Assembly: GCA_020725465.1 (NCBI GenBank)
Contig: DYEY01000005.1
Span: forward strand, 1-51,497
Origin: Dethiobacter sp.
GTDB lineage: Bacteria > Bacillota > Dethiobacteria > Dethiobacterales > Dethiobacteraceae
Direction: 5' to 3'
Length of the DNA: 51,497 nt
Position 1 is the first letter of the stretch; every line of letters starts with the position of its first letter. Positions 39,648-48,774 of this stretch are shown piece after piece. The notes under the pieces were generated by a model that saw only the letters and a program-made list of their open reading frames with translations, searched no databases and was not told where the DNA came from. The position numbers were made by a program, and so were the translations under genes.

Positions 39648-39983
39648 ATGGACACCTCCAGGCGCAAAGCGGTCCTGCGCCACTGGTATGCCCGGGTGGT
39701 GGACCTGCTGGGCTACAAATTTACCCCCGATGAGGAAATGGCCGACTTTCTGCTGGAGCAGGAAGTGCTGATTGAACGAAAGCACGGCAGCCCGTATTGT
39801 CCCTGCCAGTTTATCAGCGGTAACAGGGAAGAAGATATGAAAATAGTCTGCCCCTGCATCCCTTACCACCGGAAGCACTTTGATGCCATGAAACAGTGCT
39901 GGTGCGGCCTTTTTGTACACAAGGACGTGGACGATCCGTCGACGCTCCGCCAGATACCGGCCAGTGAGATATTGGCAGATTAG
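39648..39983 (+). CDS. Ferredoxin:thioredoxin reductase catalytic subunit-like protein
   Basis: A 111-residue protein with the FTR catalytic-chain signature: CPC (residue about 51), CPC (about 68) and CWC (about 84). These six cysteines hold the [4Fe-4S] cluster and the redox-active disulfide that reduce a thioredoxin-fold partner with ferredoxin electrons. It lacks the variable chain of plant FTR, as prokaryotic relatives do. It directly follows a glutaredoxin gene, suggesting a ferredoxin-to-glutaredoxin route. The operon ends in the strong terminator at 39988. Confidence 0.9.
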   Translation: MDTSRRKAVLRHWYARVVDLLGYKFTPDEEMADFLLEQEVLIERKHGSPYCPCQFISGNREEDMKIVCPCIPYHRKHFDAMKQCWCGLFVHKDVDDPSTLRQIPASEILAD

Positions 39984-39987
39984 TCAA

Positions 39988-40032
39988 GTGGCAAGGCCGG
40001 AAGCCTGGGCTTCCGGCCTTGCCACTATTTTT
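39988..40032 (+). terminator. Very strong terminator after the redox trio
   Basis: Plus strand: a 17-bp perfect stem (GTGGCAAGGCCGGAAGC/GCTTCCGGCCTTGCCAC) around a 4-base loop, followed by TATTTTTTC. The T-run overlaps the last codons of the acyl-CoA synthetase gene on the other strand. Confidence 0.9.
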
Positions 40033-41659
40033 TCTTCCTCTCCGCTTCCAGTTTACGCAGTTCTCCCCGCTTTACCTTCCCCGTTACCGTCATGGGCAGT
40101 TCCGGCACGAACTCGATTTCCCGCGGGTATTCGTGGGCGGCCAGCCTGGTTTTGACAAAGTTCTGTATGTCTTTTTCCAGTTCCCAAGACGCCCGGTAGC
40201 TGTCTTTTAAGATAATAAAGGCTTTAACCACCTCTCCCCTCAGCTCATCCGGGCTGCCCACCACCGCGGCAAGGGAAACGGCCGGGTACTTAAGCAGGCA
40301 GTCTTCTATTTCCGAAGGGCCGATGCGGTAGCCGGAGCTGGTGATTACATCGTCATTGCGGCCGGCAAACCAGAAATATCCCTCTTCGTCCATCCGGCCG
40401 GTATCACCGGTGAGTAACCAGTCCCCGGCGAATTTTTCACGGGTAGCCTTCTCATTTTCCCAGTACCCGAGAAACATGACGGGGTCGCCTTTTTTGACGG
40501 CAATCTCACCGCTTTCCCCGGGCGGCAGGGGATTGCCGGCTTTGTCCACCACCGCCAGCACGTGCCCCGGTACCGCCCGGCCCATGGAGCCGGGTTTGAC
40601 AGGCATAATCTCGGCACAGTTGCTGACCAGTATATTGGCTTCGGTCTGGCCGTAAAACTCGTTGATTACAATTCCCAGTTCCTGTTTGCCCCAGTTTAGC
40701 ACCTCTTCGCCCAGAGGCTCACCGCCGCTGGCCAAAGTGCGTACCGAAAGTTTGTGCCTGTCTTTTACCGCGCCGGCCGAGCGGAGCATTTTTAAGGCGG
40801 TGGGGGGCATAAAGATATTTTTGATATTGTGCCTGGCAATGAGGCTAAGCATCTGTTCCGGGTCAAACTTTTTGGCCCGGAACGCCACCACCGGTATGCC
40901 GTGATGGAGGCTTGGGAAAAGCACATCGATAAGTCCGCCAATCCAGGCCCAGTCGGCCGGTGTCCAGAAAACGTCACCGGGACGGGGAAAAAAGTTATGG
41001 GAGAATTCCACGCCGGGCATGTGACCGAGCAGTACGCGGTGCGCGTGCAAAGCTCCTTTGGGCGGGCCGGTGGTACCCGAGGTATATATGATCAGAGCCG
41101 GATCATCCGCCAGTGTCCGCACCGGAGCCAGCCGGACCGAGGCTTTGGCTGTTTCCTTTTCGTAATCCAAAAGGCCCTGGTCTCCCGGGATGTTTTCGCC
41201 CACACAGATAATGTTTTCAAGAGACTCCAGCTCCTCTTTCACCGCCAGTACCTTATCCAGGTTTTCCGCATCCACGATTACCGTTTTGGCCCGGCTGTTG
41301 CCGAGGCGGTAGGCCAGCGCTTCCGGGCCAAAGAGGGTAAACAGGGGGATATTGATCAGGCCCAGTTTGAAGCCGGCCAGGTGGGCGACTAGCGTTTCCG
41401 GCTGCTGGGAAAGGACGATACCGAAGCGGTCACCCTTTTTCATCCCCAGGCCCGACAGCAGGTTAGCCAGGCGGTTGGATCTTTTTTTCATTTCACCGAA
41501 GGTGTACACATCCACCCTGCCGGCAGCGTCTTCATAGATTAATGCCGGCCTGTCCGGGTTGGTTTGGGCATGGCGGTCACAGATGTCCTCCGCTATGTTG
41601 TATTCACGGGGTATGGACCAGCGAAAATTATTATAAATTTCGGAATAACTCTTTGCCAA
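40025..41659 (-). CDS. AMP-forming acyl-CoA synthetase
   Basis: A 544-residue ANL-superfamily ligase: ATP motif YTSGTTGPPKGAL, GQTE region NEFYGQTEANI, TGDTGRMDEEGYFWFAGRNDD with the acidic adenylation residues, and the C-terminal catalytic lysine region TGKVKRGELR. It activates a carboxylic acid to its CoA thioester via an acyl-AMP. The TTG start at 41659 (residue 9 of the longer frame) lies right behind AAAGGAGGAGG. It follows the TRAP genes downstream of a bulged hairpin (about 41705-41737), so it may be partly co-transcribed with them. The substrate is a presumed medium- or aryl-acid. Confidence 0.92.
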   Translation of the reverse strand: MAKSYSEIYNNFRWSIPREYNIAEDICDRHAQTNPDRPALIYEDAAGRVDVYTFGEMKKRSNRLANLLSGLGMKKGDRFGIVLSQQPETLVAHLAGFKLGLINIPLFTLFGPEALAYRLGNSRAKTVIVDAENLDKVLAVKEELESLENIICVGENIPGDQGLLDYEKETAKASVRLAPVRTLADDPALIIYTSGTTGPPKGALHAHRVLLGHMPGVEFSHNFFPRPGDVFWTPADWAWIGGLIDVLFPSLHHGIPVVAFRAKKFDPEQMLSLIARHNIKNIFMPPTALKMLRSAGAVKDRHKLSVRTLASGGEPLGEEVLNWGKQELGIVINEFYGQTEANILVSNCAEIMPVKPGSMGRAVPGHVLAVVDKAGNPLPPGESGEIAVKKGDPVMFLGYWENEKATREKFAGDWLLTGDTGRMDEEGYFWFAGRNDDVITSSGYRIGPSEIEDCLLKYPAVSLAAVVGSPDELRGEVVKAFIILKDSYRASWELEKDIQNFVKTRLAAHEYPREIEFVPELPMTVTGKVKRGELRKLEAERKKK

Positions 41660-41704
41660 ATTACCTCCTCCTTTGCTGCTCAAGTACAGCGTTTTCTCTT
41701 CAAG

Positions 41705-41737
41705 GGAAAAGGGCCAGGTGTGAAGCCAGCCCTTTAC
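41705..41737 (-). terminator. Possible attenuator or terminator after the TRAP genes
   Basis: Minus strand: AAAGGGC-TGG pairs with CCTGGCCCTTT through one bulge, followed by TTCC only. It is weaker than the other terminators seen here, so partial read-through into the synthetase gene is likely. Confidence 0.4.
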
Positions 41738-41767
41738 TCGCTGAGATATAAAGCCGGTTAACCGAAG

Positions 41768-43090
41768 TTAAATCAGGCCCGCCACCCGTGGTACAAACAG
41801 TATGATACCGGGGAAGGCGGCCAGAATTGCCACCCCTGTCAGCATGAGCAGGATGAATGGTACAACACCCCTGTAAATATGGTGCAGTTTAACCTCCGGC
41901 GGGGCAACCCCTTTAAGATAAAAAATGGAGTAAGCAAAGGGAGGCGTCAGGAATGAAGTCTGCATCACCACAATATTCATCATGGCAAACCAGACCGGGT
42001 CATATCCCAGGTTGGCGGCGATGGGGGTAAAGAGGGGCACAGCGATCATGATAACCCCGATCCAGTCGATAAAGGCGCCCAGCACCACGATTATCAGCCA
42101 CATCACAACCAGGATGCCCCAGGGCGGCAGCGGCAGCCCCATTACCATGCCCTGCACCACCCGCCCGCAGCCCAGGCGCAGGAAGATGGCTGTGAAGAAG
42201 CCGGCACCGATTAGCACCATGTAAACCATGGAACTGGTCCGCAGCGCGCGCATGGCGGCTTCCTTAAGGTTGTGCCAGTTCAGTTTTTTATAGCAGGCAG
42301 CCATGATACAGGCGGCAAAAGCGCCCATGGCGGCCGCTTCAGTGGGAGCGGCCAGACCGAAAAAGATGGAGCCAAGCACTGCCAGGATCAGGCCCGTAAC
42401 CGGCAGTACCGATGTTACAAACATCATGGCTTTCTGGCCGGTACTGTATTTGGCCACTTCATCCCCCGCCGCCGGCCCCAGCTTCGGGTTCAGGTAACAG
42501 CGGATAGCGATGTAGGCGATATAAAGGCCGGCCAGTAGCAGGCCAGGCAGGAAGGCAGCCAGGAGCAGGACTCCCACGGACAGGGCGGCGGTGGGGCCGT
42601 AAACAAGTATCAGGATACTGGGCGGAATCAGGATGCCGAGCGTCCCGCCGGCGCAGATGGCACCGGTGCTGAGCGGCTTGTCGTACTCATAGCGCAGCAT
42701 GGCCGGCAGGGCCAGGATGCCCATGGTTACCACCGAAGCGCCCACCACACCGGTGGCGGCGGCAAAAATGGTACAGGCGGTGATGGTGGCGATAGCCAGC
42801 CCGCCCCGCAGTTTGCCCAATATCACAAACATGGCGTCGTAAAGCCTGCCGGCAATACCTGACTGCTCAATGATAATACCCATGAAGACAAACAAAGGTA
42901 TGGCAATCAGGACGTAATCGGACATGACGCCGAACAGCCGGAGCATAAAAAGGTCAATCACCCTGGTACCGATGAACATGATGCCAAAAATGGTAGCGGT
43001 GCCGCCCAGCACGAAACCGATGGGATAACCAAGAACAATCAGGACAAACAGTGAACCCAGCATTAATGCGGTAATGGATTCCACGCTCAC
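41768..43090 (-). CDS. dctM: TRAP transporter large permease (DctM family)
   Basis: A 440-residue protein with about twelve membrane segments, including GYPIGFVLGGTATIFG, LLIAIPLFVFMGIIIE-like stretches, SGAICAGGTLGILIPPSI and AFIDWIGVIMIAVPLFTPIA. It forms the main translocation channel of a tripartite TRAP importer with the DctQ and DctP proteins encoded upstream. Its start overlaps the DctQ gene by four bases (ATGA). The upstream CoA-transferase and downstream acyl-CoA synthetase suggest an organic acid substrate. Confidence 0.92.
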   Translation of the reverse strand: MSVESITALMLGSLFVLIVLGYPIGFVLGGTATIFGIMFIGTRVIDLFMLRLFGVMSDYVLIAIPLFVFMGIIIEQSGIAGRLYDAMFVILGKLRGGLAIATITACTIFAAATGVVGASVVTMGILALPAMLRYEYDKPLSTGAICAGGTLGILIPPSILILVYGPTAALSVGVLLLAAFLPGLLLAGLYIAYIAIRCYLNPKLGPAAGDEVAKYSTGQKAMMFVTSVLPVTGLILAVLGSIFFGLAAPTEAAAMGAFAACIMAACYKKLNWHNLKEAAMRALRTSSMVYMVLIGAGFFTAIFLRLGCGRVVQGMVMGLPLPPWGILVVMWLIIVVLGAFIDWIGVIMIAVPLFTPIAANLGYDPVWFAMMNIVVMQTSFLTPPFAYSIFYLKGVAPPEVKLHHIYRGVVPFILLMLTGVAILAAFPGIILFVPRVAGLI

Positions 43091-43605
43091 GGGCGCTCAC
43101 CCCCTGTAATCACAACAGACAGGTCTTTCAGGAATTCGGAGATTCCCTGCAGAAACAACAGGAATAACCCTGCAAACAGCCAGGCCTTGAAAGGGTAGAT
43201 GGGAGGCAGCCAGGTGCCAGCCGCCGCCCTTTCCTTAAAGACCCAGGACATTTTCAGGTTGGGTAACATGGCTTTTAAAAGCATGTAGAGGAACGGGAAA
43301 AACAGCGCCAGGGCCATAATGCAGGCCAGTGCGGCCGCGATACGCCGCGGCAACCTCTCGGTTATCAGGTCCACCGCCACGTGGCCGCGCATCTTAAAGG
43401 TGTAAGCCATGCCGAAGATTAAAAATATGCTGCTTAGCATGTACGTCATGTCGTAGCTCCACAGGGTGGGGCTCTTAAAGGCGTAGCGCGCCACCACTTC
43501 GTACACCAGCGTCAGCACCAGGGCAAACATAAAATAGGAGGCAAATCTGGCCACCCATTCATTCAGTTTATCGATAAATTTAGTTATAAACAGTACTACT
43601 TTCAA
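43087..43605 (-). CDS. dctQ: TRAP transporter small permease (DctQ family)
   Basis: A 172-residue protein with four predicted membrane segments and the family features SYDMTYMLSSIFLIFGMAYTFKMRGHVAVDLI in the middle. Together with DctM it forms the membrane part of the transporter. It overlaps DctM. A hairpin between dctP and this gene (43648-43675) may lower expression of the permeases relative to the binding protein. Confidence 0.88.
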   Translation of the reverse strand: MKVVLFITKFIDKLNEWVARFASYFMFALVLTLVYEVVARYAFKSPTLWSYDMTYMLSSIFLIFGMAYTFKMRGHVAVDLITERLPRRIAAALACIMALALFFPFLYMLLKAMLPNLKMSWVFKERAAAGTWLPPIYPFKAWLFAGLFLLFLQGISEFLKDLSVVITGGERP

Positions 43606-43647
43606 CAGCAGCTCCCCCTATCAGGCGTAAAGAGCCAGAAGATTTGG

Positions 43648-43675
43648 GGTGCGGCTCCCGCCCGGGAGCCGCACC
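43648..43675 (-). promoter_or_regulatory. Hairpin between dctP and dctQ
   Basis: A GC-rich inverted repeat GGTGCGGCTCCCG/CGGGAGCCGCACC-like stem with a short loop sits between the binding-protein and permease genes and is not followed by a T-run. It resembles REP-like mRNA-stabilising hairpins that keep binding-protein mRNA more abundant. Confidence 0.5.
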
Positions 43676-43692
43676 GGAATGGCGAAAGAGCG

Positions 43693-44796
43693 CTACCTCT
43701 TCCGTATGGGCACCATGAAGTCTTCGTAAGCCACGAACTTGTCGTAAAACTTCTTCTGGGATTCCCAAATTTCTTTAAAGAAGGGATCCTTTTCCGCCAG
43801 GCCGTCAATGTAGGCCCAGGCCTGCTTCCGGAACTCGAGCTGGGCTTCCGGTTCCACTGTTACAGCGATATTGCCCCGGGCTTTCCACTGGTCAAGCACC
43901 TTGATACCCATGGAGATATCCTTGGCCCAACCCCAGAGGGTGGTGGAACGGGCGGCGGTCTTGACAATGGCCTTCAGGTCGTCGGGCAGGGCGTTGTAAG
44001 AGTCTTTGTTAATGGTAATTTCGAACAAAACGCTGGGCTGGTGCATGCCGGGGCCGGTGAAATACTTGGTCACTTCATGGAAGGCGCCGACGTTGTTAAC
44101 GGCGGGGGAACTGAATTCCAGGGCGTCCAGGATCTTCTTCTCCAGCGAGGGATAGAGCTCGGCGGCAGGCAGGGTTACCACGGCCACGCCCATTCCCTTC
44201 AGGATTTCACCCCACCAGCCGGGTGTGCGGTACTTCAGGCCTTTCCAGTCTTCCAGCTTGGCCAGCGGCACGTTAGAGTGAGCCAAAAGCTCAGGGTGGG
44301 TGATGCCGCCGGGGAAGGTAATGACGTTCATGCCGGCGTTGTCATACATCTTTTGCATATACTCCAGGCCGCCTTCTTCGTACATCCAGACCAGGTGCAT
44401 CAGGGGCTCAAAGCCCATGGGGATGGAGGCGAAGAACGGAACCGGGGGCATTTTGCCCATCCAGTAACCGGGCCAGCTGTGGAAAGCGTCGATAGCGCCG
44501 CGATGGGCCGCGTCCAGCACTTCCAGGGGAGGCACAATGGCGCCGCTGGGAGACACATCGATGACCAGGCGGCCGCCGCTGGCCTTGTTTACTTCTTCAG
44601 CCCAATGTTCGGCCATCTGGTGCAGCAGCCAGCCCTGGGGCCAGGAAGTGGCCATCTGCCAGCGAATGACTTCCTTTTTGGGCTCCGGCTGGGCACCGGG
44701 CGCCGGCTGGGCGGCCGGTTTGGAGCCGCAGCCTGCCACAGACACCACAATAAACACCAATAACATTGCCACTACCAACCACTTTTGCTTTTTCAT
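43693..44796 (-). CDS. dctP: TRAP transporter substrate-binding lipoprotein (DctP family)
   Basis: A 367-residue periplasmic-type binding protein. Residues 1-23 form a lipoprotein signal (VVSVAGC, Cys23 lipid anchor) followed by a proline/alanine linker (PAAQPAPGAQPEP). The mature part has the TRAP-family core WQMATSWPQGW, GLKYRTPGWWGEILKGMG with the conserved substrate-carboxylate arginine, and AAELYPSLEKKILDALEFSSP. AAGGAGGGGAAAGT precedes the ATG. The ligand is probably a carboxylic acid; the exact identity is unknown. Confidence 0.93.
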   Translation of the reverse strand: MKKQKWLVVAMLLVFIVVSVAGCGSKPAAQPAPGAQPEPKKEVIRWQMATSWPQGWLLHQMAEHWAEEVNKASGGRLVIDVSPSGAIVPPLEVLDAAHRGAIDAFHSWPGYWMGKMPPVPFFASIPMGFEPLMHLVWMYEEGGLEYMQKMYDNAGMNVITFPGGITHPELLAHSNVPLAKLEDWKGLKYRTPGWWGEILKGMGVAVVTLPAAELYPSLEKKILDALEFSSPAVNNVGAFHEVTKYFTGPGMHQPSVLFEITINKDSYNALPDDLKAIVKTAARSTTLWGWAKDISMGIKVLDQWKARGNIAVTVEPEAQLEFRKQAWAYIDGLAEKDPFFKEIWESQKKFYDKFVAYEDFMVPIRKR

Positions 44797-44832
44797 ACTT
44801 TCCCCTCCTTGTAATTTTGATGAATTGAACTG

Positions 44833-46434
44833 CTAGACCACGACCTTAAGCTTTTCACCTCCCCCGTCATCCCCCGCCATGAAGCCGGCATAGCTGTAGA
44901 GGGCCATGGTTTCTTCCCTGAAGATGCGGGGATCCATGGTGCAGAGGTTGGGTGAGATTAATGGTTTAAACTCCATCTGGGCCAGGACATCCTTTTCCAG
45001 GTCCACTCCGGGGGCGATTTCAATCAGGGTCACGCCCTCCGGTTGCAGTAAGAACACCGCCCTTTCGGTGATATAGTAAATCTCCTTCCCTTTCTCACGG
45101 GCATATTCCCCGCTGAAAGTCACCTGGTCCACCATCCGGACGAACTTCTTCTGGCGGCCTTCACATACAATGCGTAAACTCCCGTCCTTTACCTCCACCT
45201 CCAGCCCGCCGGCGGTAAGAGTGCCGCAATAAACCACTTTTTTGGCATTCTGGCTTATGTTGATAAAACCGCCGGCGCCGGCGATGCGGGCGCCGAACTT
45301 GCTCACATTGACATTGCCGAGGGCGTCCACTTGGGCGCTGCCAAGAAAAGCGATATCAATGCCGCCGCCGTCGTAGAAGTCAAACTGGTTGGGTTGGTCG
45401 ATGATGCACTCCGGGTTGTAAGCAGCGCCAAAGCATAACCCTCCTGCCGGTATACCCCCGATGGGCCCTGACTCCACTGTCAGTTTCATGAAGGAGCTCA
45501 GCCCTTCTTCCGCGGCCACCGAGGCAACCCCTTCCGGCATGCCAATCCCCAGGTTCACCACCACGCCGGGCCGCAGTTCCATGACCGCGCGGCGGGCAAT
45601 AATTTTGCGTTCATCAAGGGGCATGGGCGGTATGCCAGCCAGCGGTATCCGGATTTCCCCGGAGAAAGCCGGCTCGTACACCATGCCGAAAGATTGCATG
45701 TGGTTCTCAGGGCGGGCCACAACTACCGCGTCCACCAGAATGCCCGGTATTTTCACCAGCCTGGCCGGCAGTGTATTGGCTTCCACAATCCGTTCCACCT
45801 GCACGATTACCTTGCCGCCGGAGTTTTTGGCGGCCTGGGCGATGGAGAGCACCTCCAGCGTCAGCGCTTCTTTTTCCATTGAGATGTTGCCGTTTAAGTC
45901 GGCGGAGGTGCCGCGCAACAGGGCGACCTGGATGGGTATGGGGCGGTACAGCAGGTATTCCCTGCCTCTGATTTCAATCAGCTCCACCAGGTCTTCCCAG
46001 GTAATGCTGTTCAGTTTGCCGCCCTGCAACCGGGGATCAACGAAAGTCTTCAGGCCGACGTGGGTGAGAGTGCCGGGCTTGCCGGCGGCGGTATCGCGGA
46101 AAATATGCGAAATCACACCCTGGGGAAAGTTGTAAGCTTCGATCTTGTTTTCAATGGCCAGGCGTCCCAATTTGGGGGCCAGGTTCCAGTGCCCACCAAC
46201 TACCCGCCTGACCAGACCCTCATGGGCCAGGTGGTTCATGCCTTTTTCCTTGCCGTCCCCTTGCCCGGCGGCATAGACAATGGTCAAACCGGTTGGCCGG
46301 CCCTCTTCCTCGAACCTTTCTCCCAGGGCCAACGTCAGCTCCTCGGGGTGCCCAAACCCCACAAACCCGTCAATGGCCACGGTGTCGTTGTCGTTAATCA
46401 GCCTGACCGCTTCTCTCGCTGACAATATTTTCAT
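44833..46434 (-). CDS. Acetyl-CoA:acyl CoA-transferase, fused alpha/beta subunits
   Basis: A 533-residue family I CoA-transferase in which the two subunits, separate in acetate CoA-transferase, are fused. The N-terminal half has [18 protein letters not shown] and [11 protein letters not shown]; the C-terminal half has [17 protein letters not shown] and the nucleophile glutamate in TVESGPIGG, then [18 protein letters not shown]. It moves CoA between acids. The ATG at 46434 follows GGAGGCGGG. It is the first gene downstream of the sigma-54 promoter and is followed by the TRAP transporter genes. Confidence 0.9.
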   Translation of the reverse strand: MKILSAREAVRLINDNDTVAIDGFVGFGHPEELTLALGERFEEEGRPTGLTIVYAAGQGDGKEKGMNHLAHEGLVRRVVGGHWNLAPKLGRLAIENKIEAYNFPQGVISHIFRDTAAGKPGTLTHVGLKTFVDPRLQGGKLNSITWEDLVELIEIRGREYLLYRPIPIQVALLRGTSADLNGNISMEKEALTLEVLSIAQAAKNSGGKVIVQVERIVEANTLPARLVKIPGILVDAVVVARPENHMQSFGMVYEPAFSGEIRIPLAGIPPMPLDERKIIARRAVMELRPGVVVNLGIGMPEGVASVAAEEGLSSFMKLTVESGPIGGIPAGGLCFGAAYNPECIIDQPNQFDFYDGGGIDIAFLGSAQVDALGNVNVSKFGARIAGAGGFINISQNAKKVVYCGTLTAGGLEVEVKDGSLRIVCEGRQKKFVRMVDQVTFSGEYAREKGKEIYYITERAVFLLQPEGVTLIEIAPGVDLEKDVLAQMEFKPLISPNLCTMDPRIFREETMALYSYAGFMAGDDGGGEKLKVVV

Positions 46435-46484
46435 GTACCCGCCTCCTGCCGTGTAGATGAGCTTGTCTTTCCGAATTTTATTGT

Positions 46485-46500
46485 TGCAAATTTTCCGCCA
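46485..46500 (-). promoter_or_regulatory. Sigma-54 (-24/-12) promoter of the CoA-transferase operon
   Basis: Minus strand: TGGCGGAAAATTTGCA. The GG (-24) and GC (-12) doublets have the required 10-base spacing of the TGGCAC-N5-TTGCA consensus. It lies about 51 bases upstream of the CoA-transferase ATG and downstream of two upstream palindromes and the sigma-54 activator gene. Confidence 0.8.
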
Positions 46501-46573
46501 ATATTTCAGATACAGATAAGTGCCTAAAACCAAGACTTTCTGAAGATGGTCAGTTTATCTGACTTTTATGCAC

Positions 46574-46591
46574 TGTCTGAAAATATAGACA
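46574..46591 (-). promoter_or_regulatory. Upstream activator site 1 (palindrome)
   Basis: TGTCTGAAAATATAGACA, an 18-base palindrome with TGTCT/AGACA arms. It lies 74 bases upstream of the sigma-54 promoter. It matches the second site at 46643-46660 in length and arms. Confidence 0.7.
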
Positions 46592-46642
46592 TCATCGGCG
46601 GGAAGCCCGCAAATAAGCTGTTTCCGGCAGCGGCTAAGCAAG

Positions 46643-46660
46643 TGTCTAAAAAATTAGACA
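46643..46660 (-). promoter_or_regulatory. Upstream activator site 2 (palindrome)
   Basis: TGTCTAAAAAATTAGACA, an 18-base perfect-arm palindrome 143 bases upstream of the promoter, centre-to-centre 69 bases from site 1. It is followed at once by another TGTCTAAT half-site. It is the expected kind of enhancer for a sigma-54 activator. Confidence 0.7.
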
Positions 46661-46677
46661 TGTCTAATAATATAACA

Positions 46678-48774
46678 CTATTCAATACCGTATTTTTGCA
46701 TTTTTTGGTAAATAGCGGAGCGGTGGATGCCCAGCAGGCTTGCGGCCTGCTTTTTGTTATTCCTGGTCAGGGACAGGGCCTTTTTAATGGCAGCCTTCTC
46801 AGTCTCAGCCAAAAGCTCCTCGAGGTTTAGCGGCATCTCATCCCCCATCAACAGAAAATCTTCCAGCAACTGAAACTTCTTTTTCAGAAGGTAAAGAGGC
46901 AGGTGCCTTTTTTCAAGCTTCCCGCGCCTGTTTAAATTTATGGCCCGCTCCAGGACGTTTCGCAGTTCCCGGACATTGCCCGGCCAGCTGTGGGACTGAA
47001 ATATGGACACCACTTCATCATCCAGGCCATCAACCTTGGCTCCCATCTCTTCGTTCAGTTCGGCTAACAGCTGTCTGGCGATGAGGGGGATATCTTCCGG
47101 CACATCCCGGAGCGGCGGCAGCTCAATTCGGAAGATATTCAGCCGGTAAAACAGGTCTTCACGGAACTTCTTTTCTTTTACCAGGTCTTCCAGCGGGCGA
47201 TTGGAGGCGGCGATAACGCGCACATCCAACGGAATCAGTTGCGTTCCTCCCACCCTCTCCATTTCACGTTCCTGCAGAACCCTAAGCAGCTTGACCTGCA
47301 TGTCCAGCGGTATTTCACTGACTTCATCAAGGAAAATAGTCCCCCGGTTGGCCATTTCAAACTTGCCGGGCTTGCCGCCCTTTTGGGCGCCGGTAAAGGC
47401 CCCTTCGTCGTACCCGAACAATTCAGCCTCAAACAGGGTAGTAGGAATGGCGCCACAGTTTACCCGCACGAAGGGCCCGAAACGCCGGTAACTGTAATTA
47501 TGGATGGCGTGGGCGAAAATTTCCTTGCCAGTGCCGCTTTCTCCGTAAATAAGCACTGTGGAGTTGGAAACAGCGGCCTGCTTGGACAATTGCTTGGCCT
47601 TTATGATCTTGGCGCTGTTGCCGAATATGTTCTGGAATGAGTATTTGGCGCCCTTGATGCGCTGCAGCTCGGACTTGTAGTATTTTAATTCGTTTTCAAT
47701 CAGGTTAAGGTTTTCCGCCAACGCTTTTAATTCCCTGATGTCCCGGAACATCACCTTGCCCACGGCACCGATGACTTCCCCATCCTTAAAAATGGGAATT
47801 CGCATGACAACCATTTCTTTACCCTGTATCTTCTGGGTATGGCCTATCTCCGCCTTACCGGTCTCCACCACAATATGCATGCGGGTGTTCTCAATGACCT
47901 CGGTAACATGTCTGCCCACCGCTTCTTCCTCGCTGATACCCAGAAACTCCTGGTAGGCTTTGTTTATCCTGGTAATATAGCCGTGGCGGTCCACCAGCAA
48001 AAGACCGTCATACGTATTGTTCAGAATTGTCTCCAGCACTTCCACCGTGGTACGGGTATCTTCCAGTGTCTGGGCCAGCTTTTTTAGCCCCGTTATATCC
48101 TCAAAAACCGATACAGCCCCGATGACGCGGCCGTTGCTGGTAACAGGAGTACGGTTGCTAATCAGTGTCTTCCCGTTCAGCTCCACTGTTACACCAAGCT
48201 GCGGGGTGCAATCGTCGAGCAGCGAGCGCAGCGTGCTGCCCGGTATAACCTCGCCTATCGGGCGGCCCAACGCCTGTCCGGCCGGCAGTTCCAGGATACG
48301 CTCCGCCGCCCTGTTAAAAGTGGTAATGCAGCCGTCGGCATTGATGGCAACTATCCCGTCATGGGTGGAGTCAAGCACCGCAGCCAGCTTCTCCACCGTA
48401 GCCCTGTACTGCTCAGCCAGGTACCTGAGGGCGCCCACCTTATCCACCACTCCGATCAGCCTGCCGTCGCTGCCAGCCACAGGCACAATTTCCTGTTCAG
48501 AGGCTGCAATTTGTTCCAGCAGCTTGTCGTTGAACCTTTCTTTGTCAATAATCAGGCAATCCCTGTCCACTAACTGCGATAACGCCATTTCCGGAACAGC
48601 ACCGGGGCGGCACAAAGACTTGTCAGGGCGGACCAGGCCCAAAACCCGTCCTTCCTTATCAACCACGACGGCTCCGGCTGAGATCGCCTCCGCTGTCAGG
48701 TCGCACAGGCTCTGATCCTCTCTAAAGACAGCGCAACCGGGAACTACGATGTCCTCCATGCTGACCAAGTCCAT
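46678..48774 (-). CDS. Sigma-54-dependent transcriptional activator (CBS-PAS-PAS-AAA+-Fis)
   Basis: An approximately 698-residue enhancer-binding protein. Domains in order: two CBS-like segments (about 1-130, ISAGAVVVDKEGRVLGLV and VPVAGSDGRLIGVVDKVG), a PAS domain (about 130-230), a second PAS (about 250-350), a sigma-54 AAA+ domain with Walker A GESGTGKE, the sigma-54 contact loop GAFTGA and GTIFLDEVSEIP, and a C-terminal Fis-type HTH (KQAASLLGIHRSAIYQKM). The start is uncertain: the frame is open from 48861, but GAGGGATGGAC points to starts at 48774 or the TTG just after. It sits immediately upstream of the sigma-54 promoter and palindromes, so it should activate the CoA-transferase/TRAP operon. 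Confidence 0.92.
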   Translation of the reverse strand: MDLVSMEDIVVPGCAVFREDQSLCDLTAEAISAGAVVVDKEGRVLGLVRPDKSLCRPGAVPEMALSQLVDRDCLIIDKERFNDKLLEQIAASEQEIVPVAGSDGRLIGVVDKVGALRYLAEQYRATVEKLAAVLDSTHDGIVAINADGCITTFNRAAERILELPAGQALGRPIGEVIPGSTLRSLLDDCTPQLGVTVELNGKTLISNRTPVTSNGRVIGAVSVFEDITGLKKLAQTLEDTRTTVEVLETILNNTYDGLLLVDRHGYITRINKAYQEFLGISEEEAVGRHVTEVIENTRMHIVVETGKAEIGHTQKIQGKEMVVMRIPIFKDGEVIGAVGKVMFRDIRELKALAENLNLIENELKYYKSELQRIKGAKYSFQNIFGNSAKIIKAKQLSKQAAVSNSTVLIYGESGTGKEIFAHAIHNYSYRRFGPFVRVNCGAIPTTLFEAELFGYDEGAFTGAQKGGKPGKFEMANRGTIFLDEVSEIPLDMQVKLLRVLQEREMERVGGTQLIPLDVRVIAASNRPLEDLVKEKKFREDLFYRLNIFRIELPPLRDVPEDIPLIARQLLAELNEEMGAKVDGLDDEVVSIFQSHSWPGNVRELRNVLERAINLNRRGKLEKRHLPLYLLKKKFQLLEDFLLMGDEMPLNLEELLAETEKAAIKKALSLTRNNKKQAASLLGIHRSAIYQKMQKYGIE

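Noticed and set aside
44041-44763. Long open frame antisense to the TRAP binding-protein gene
   Set aside because: It mirrors a confidently identified gene; open frames opposite GC-rich codons are common and it has no ribosome site or family features.
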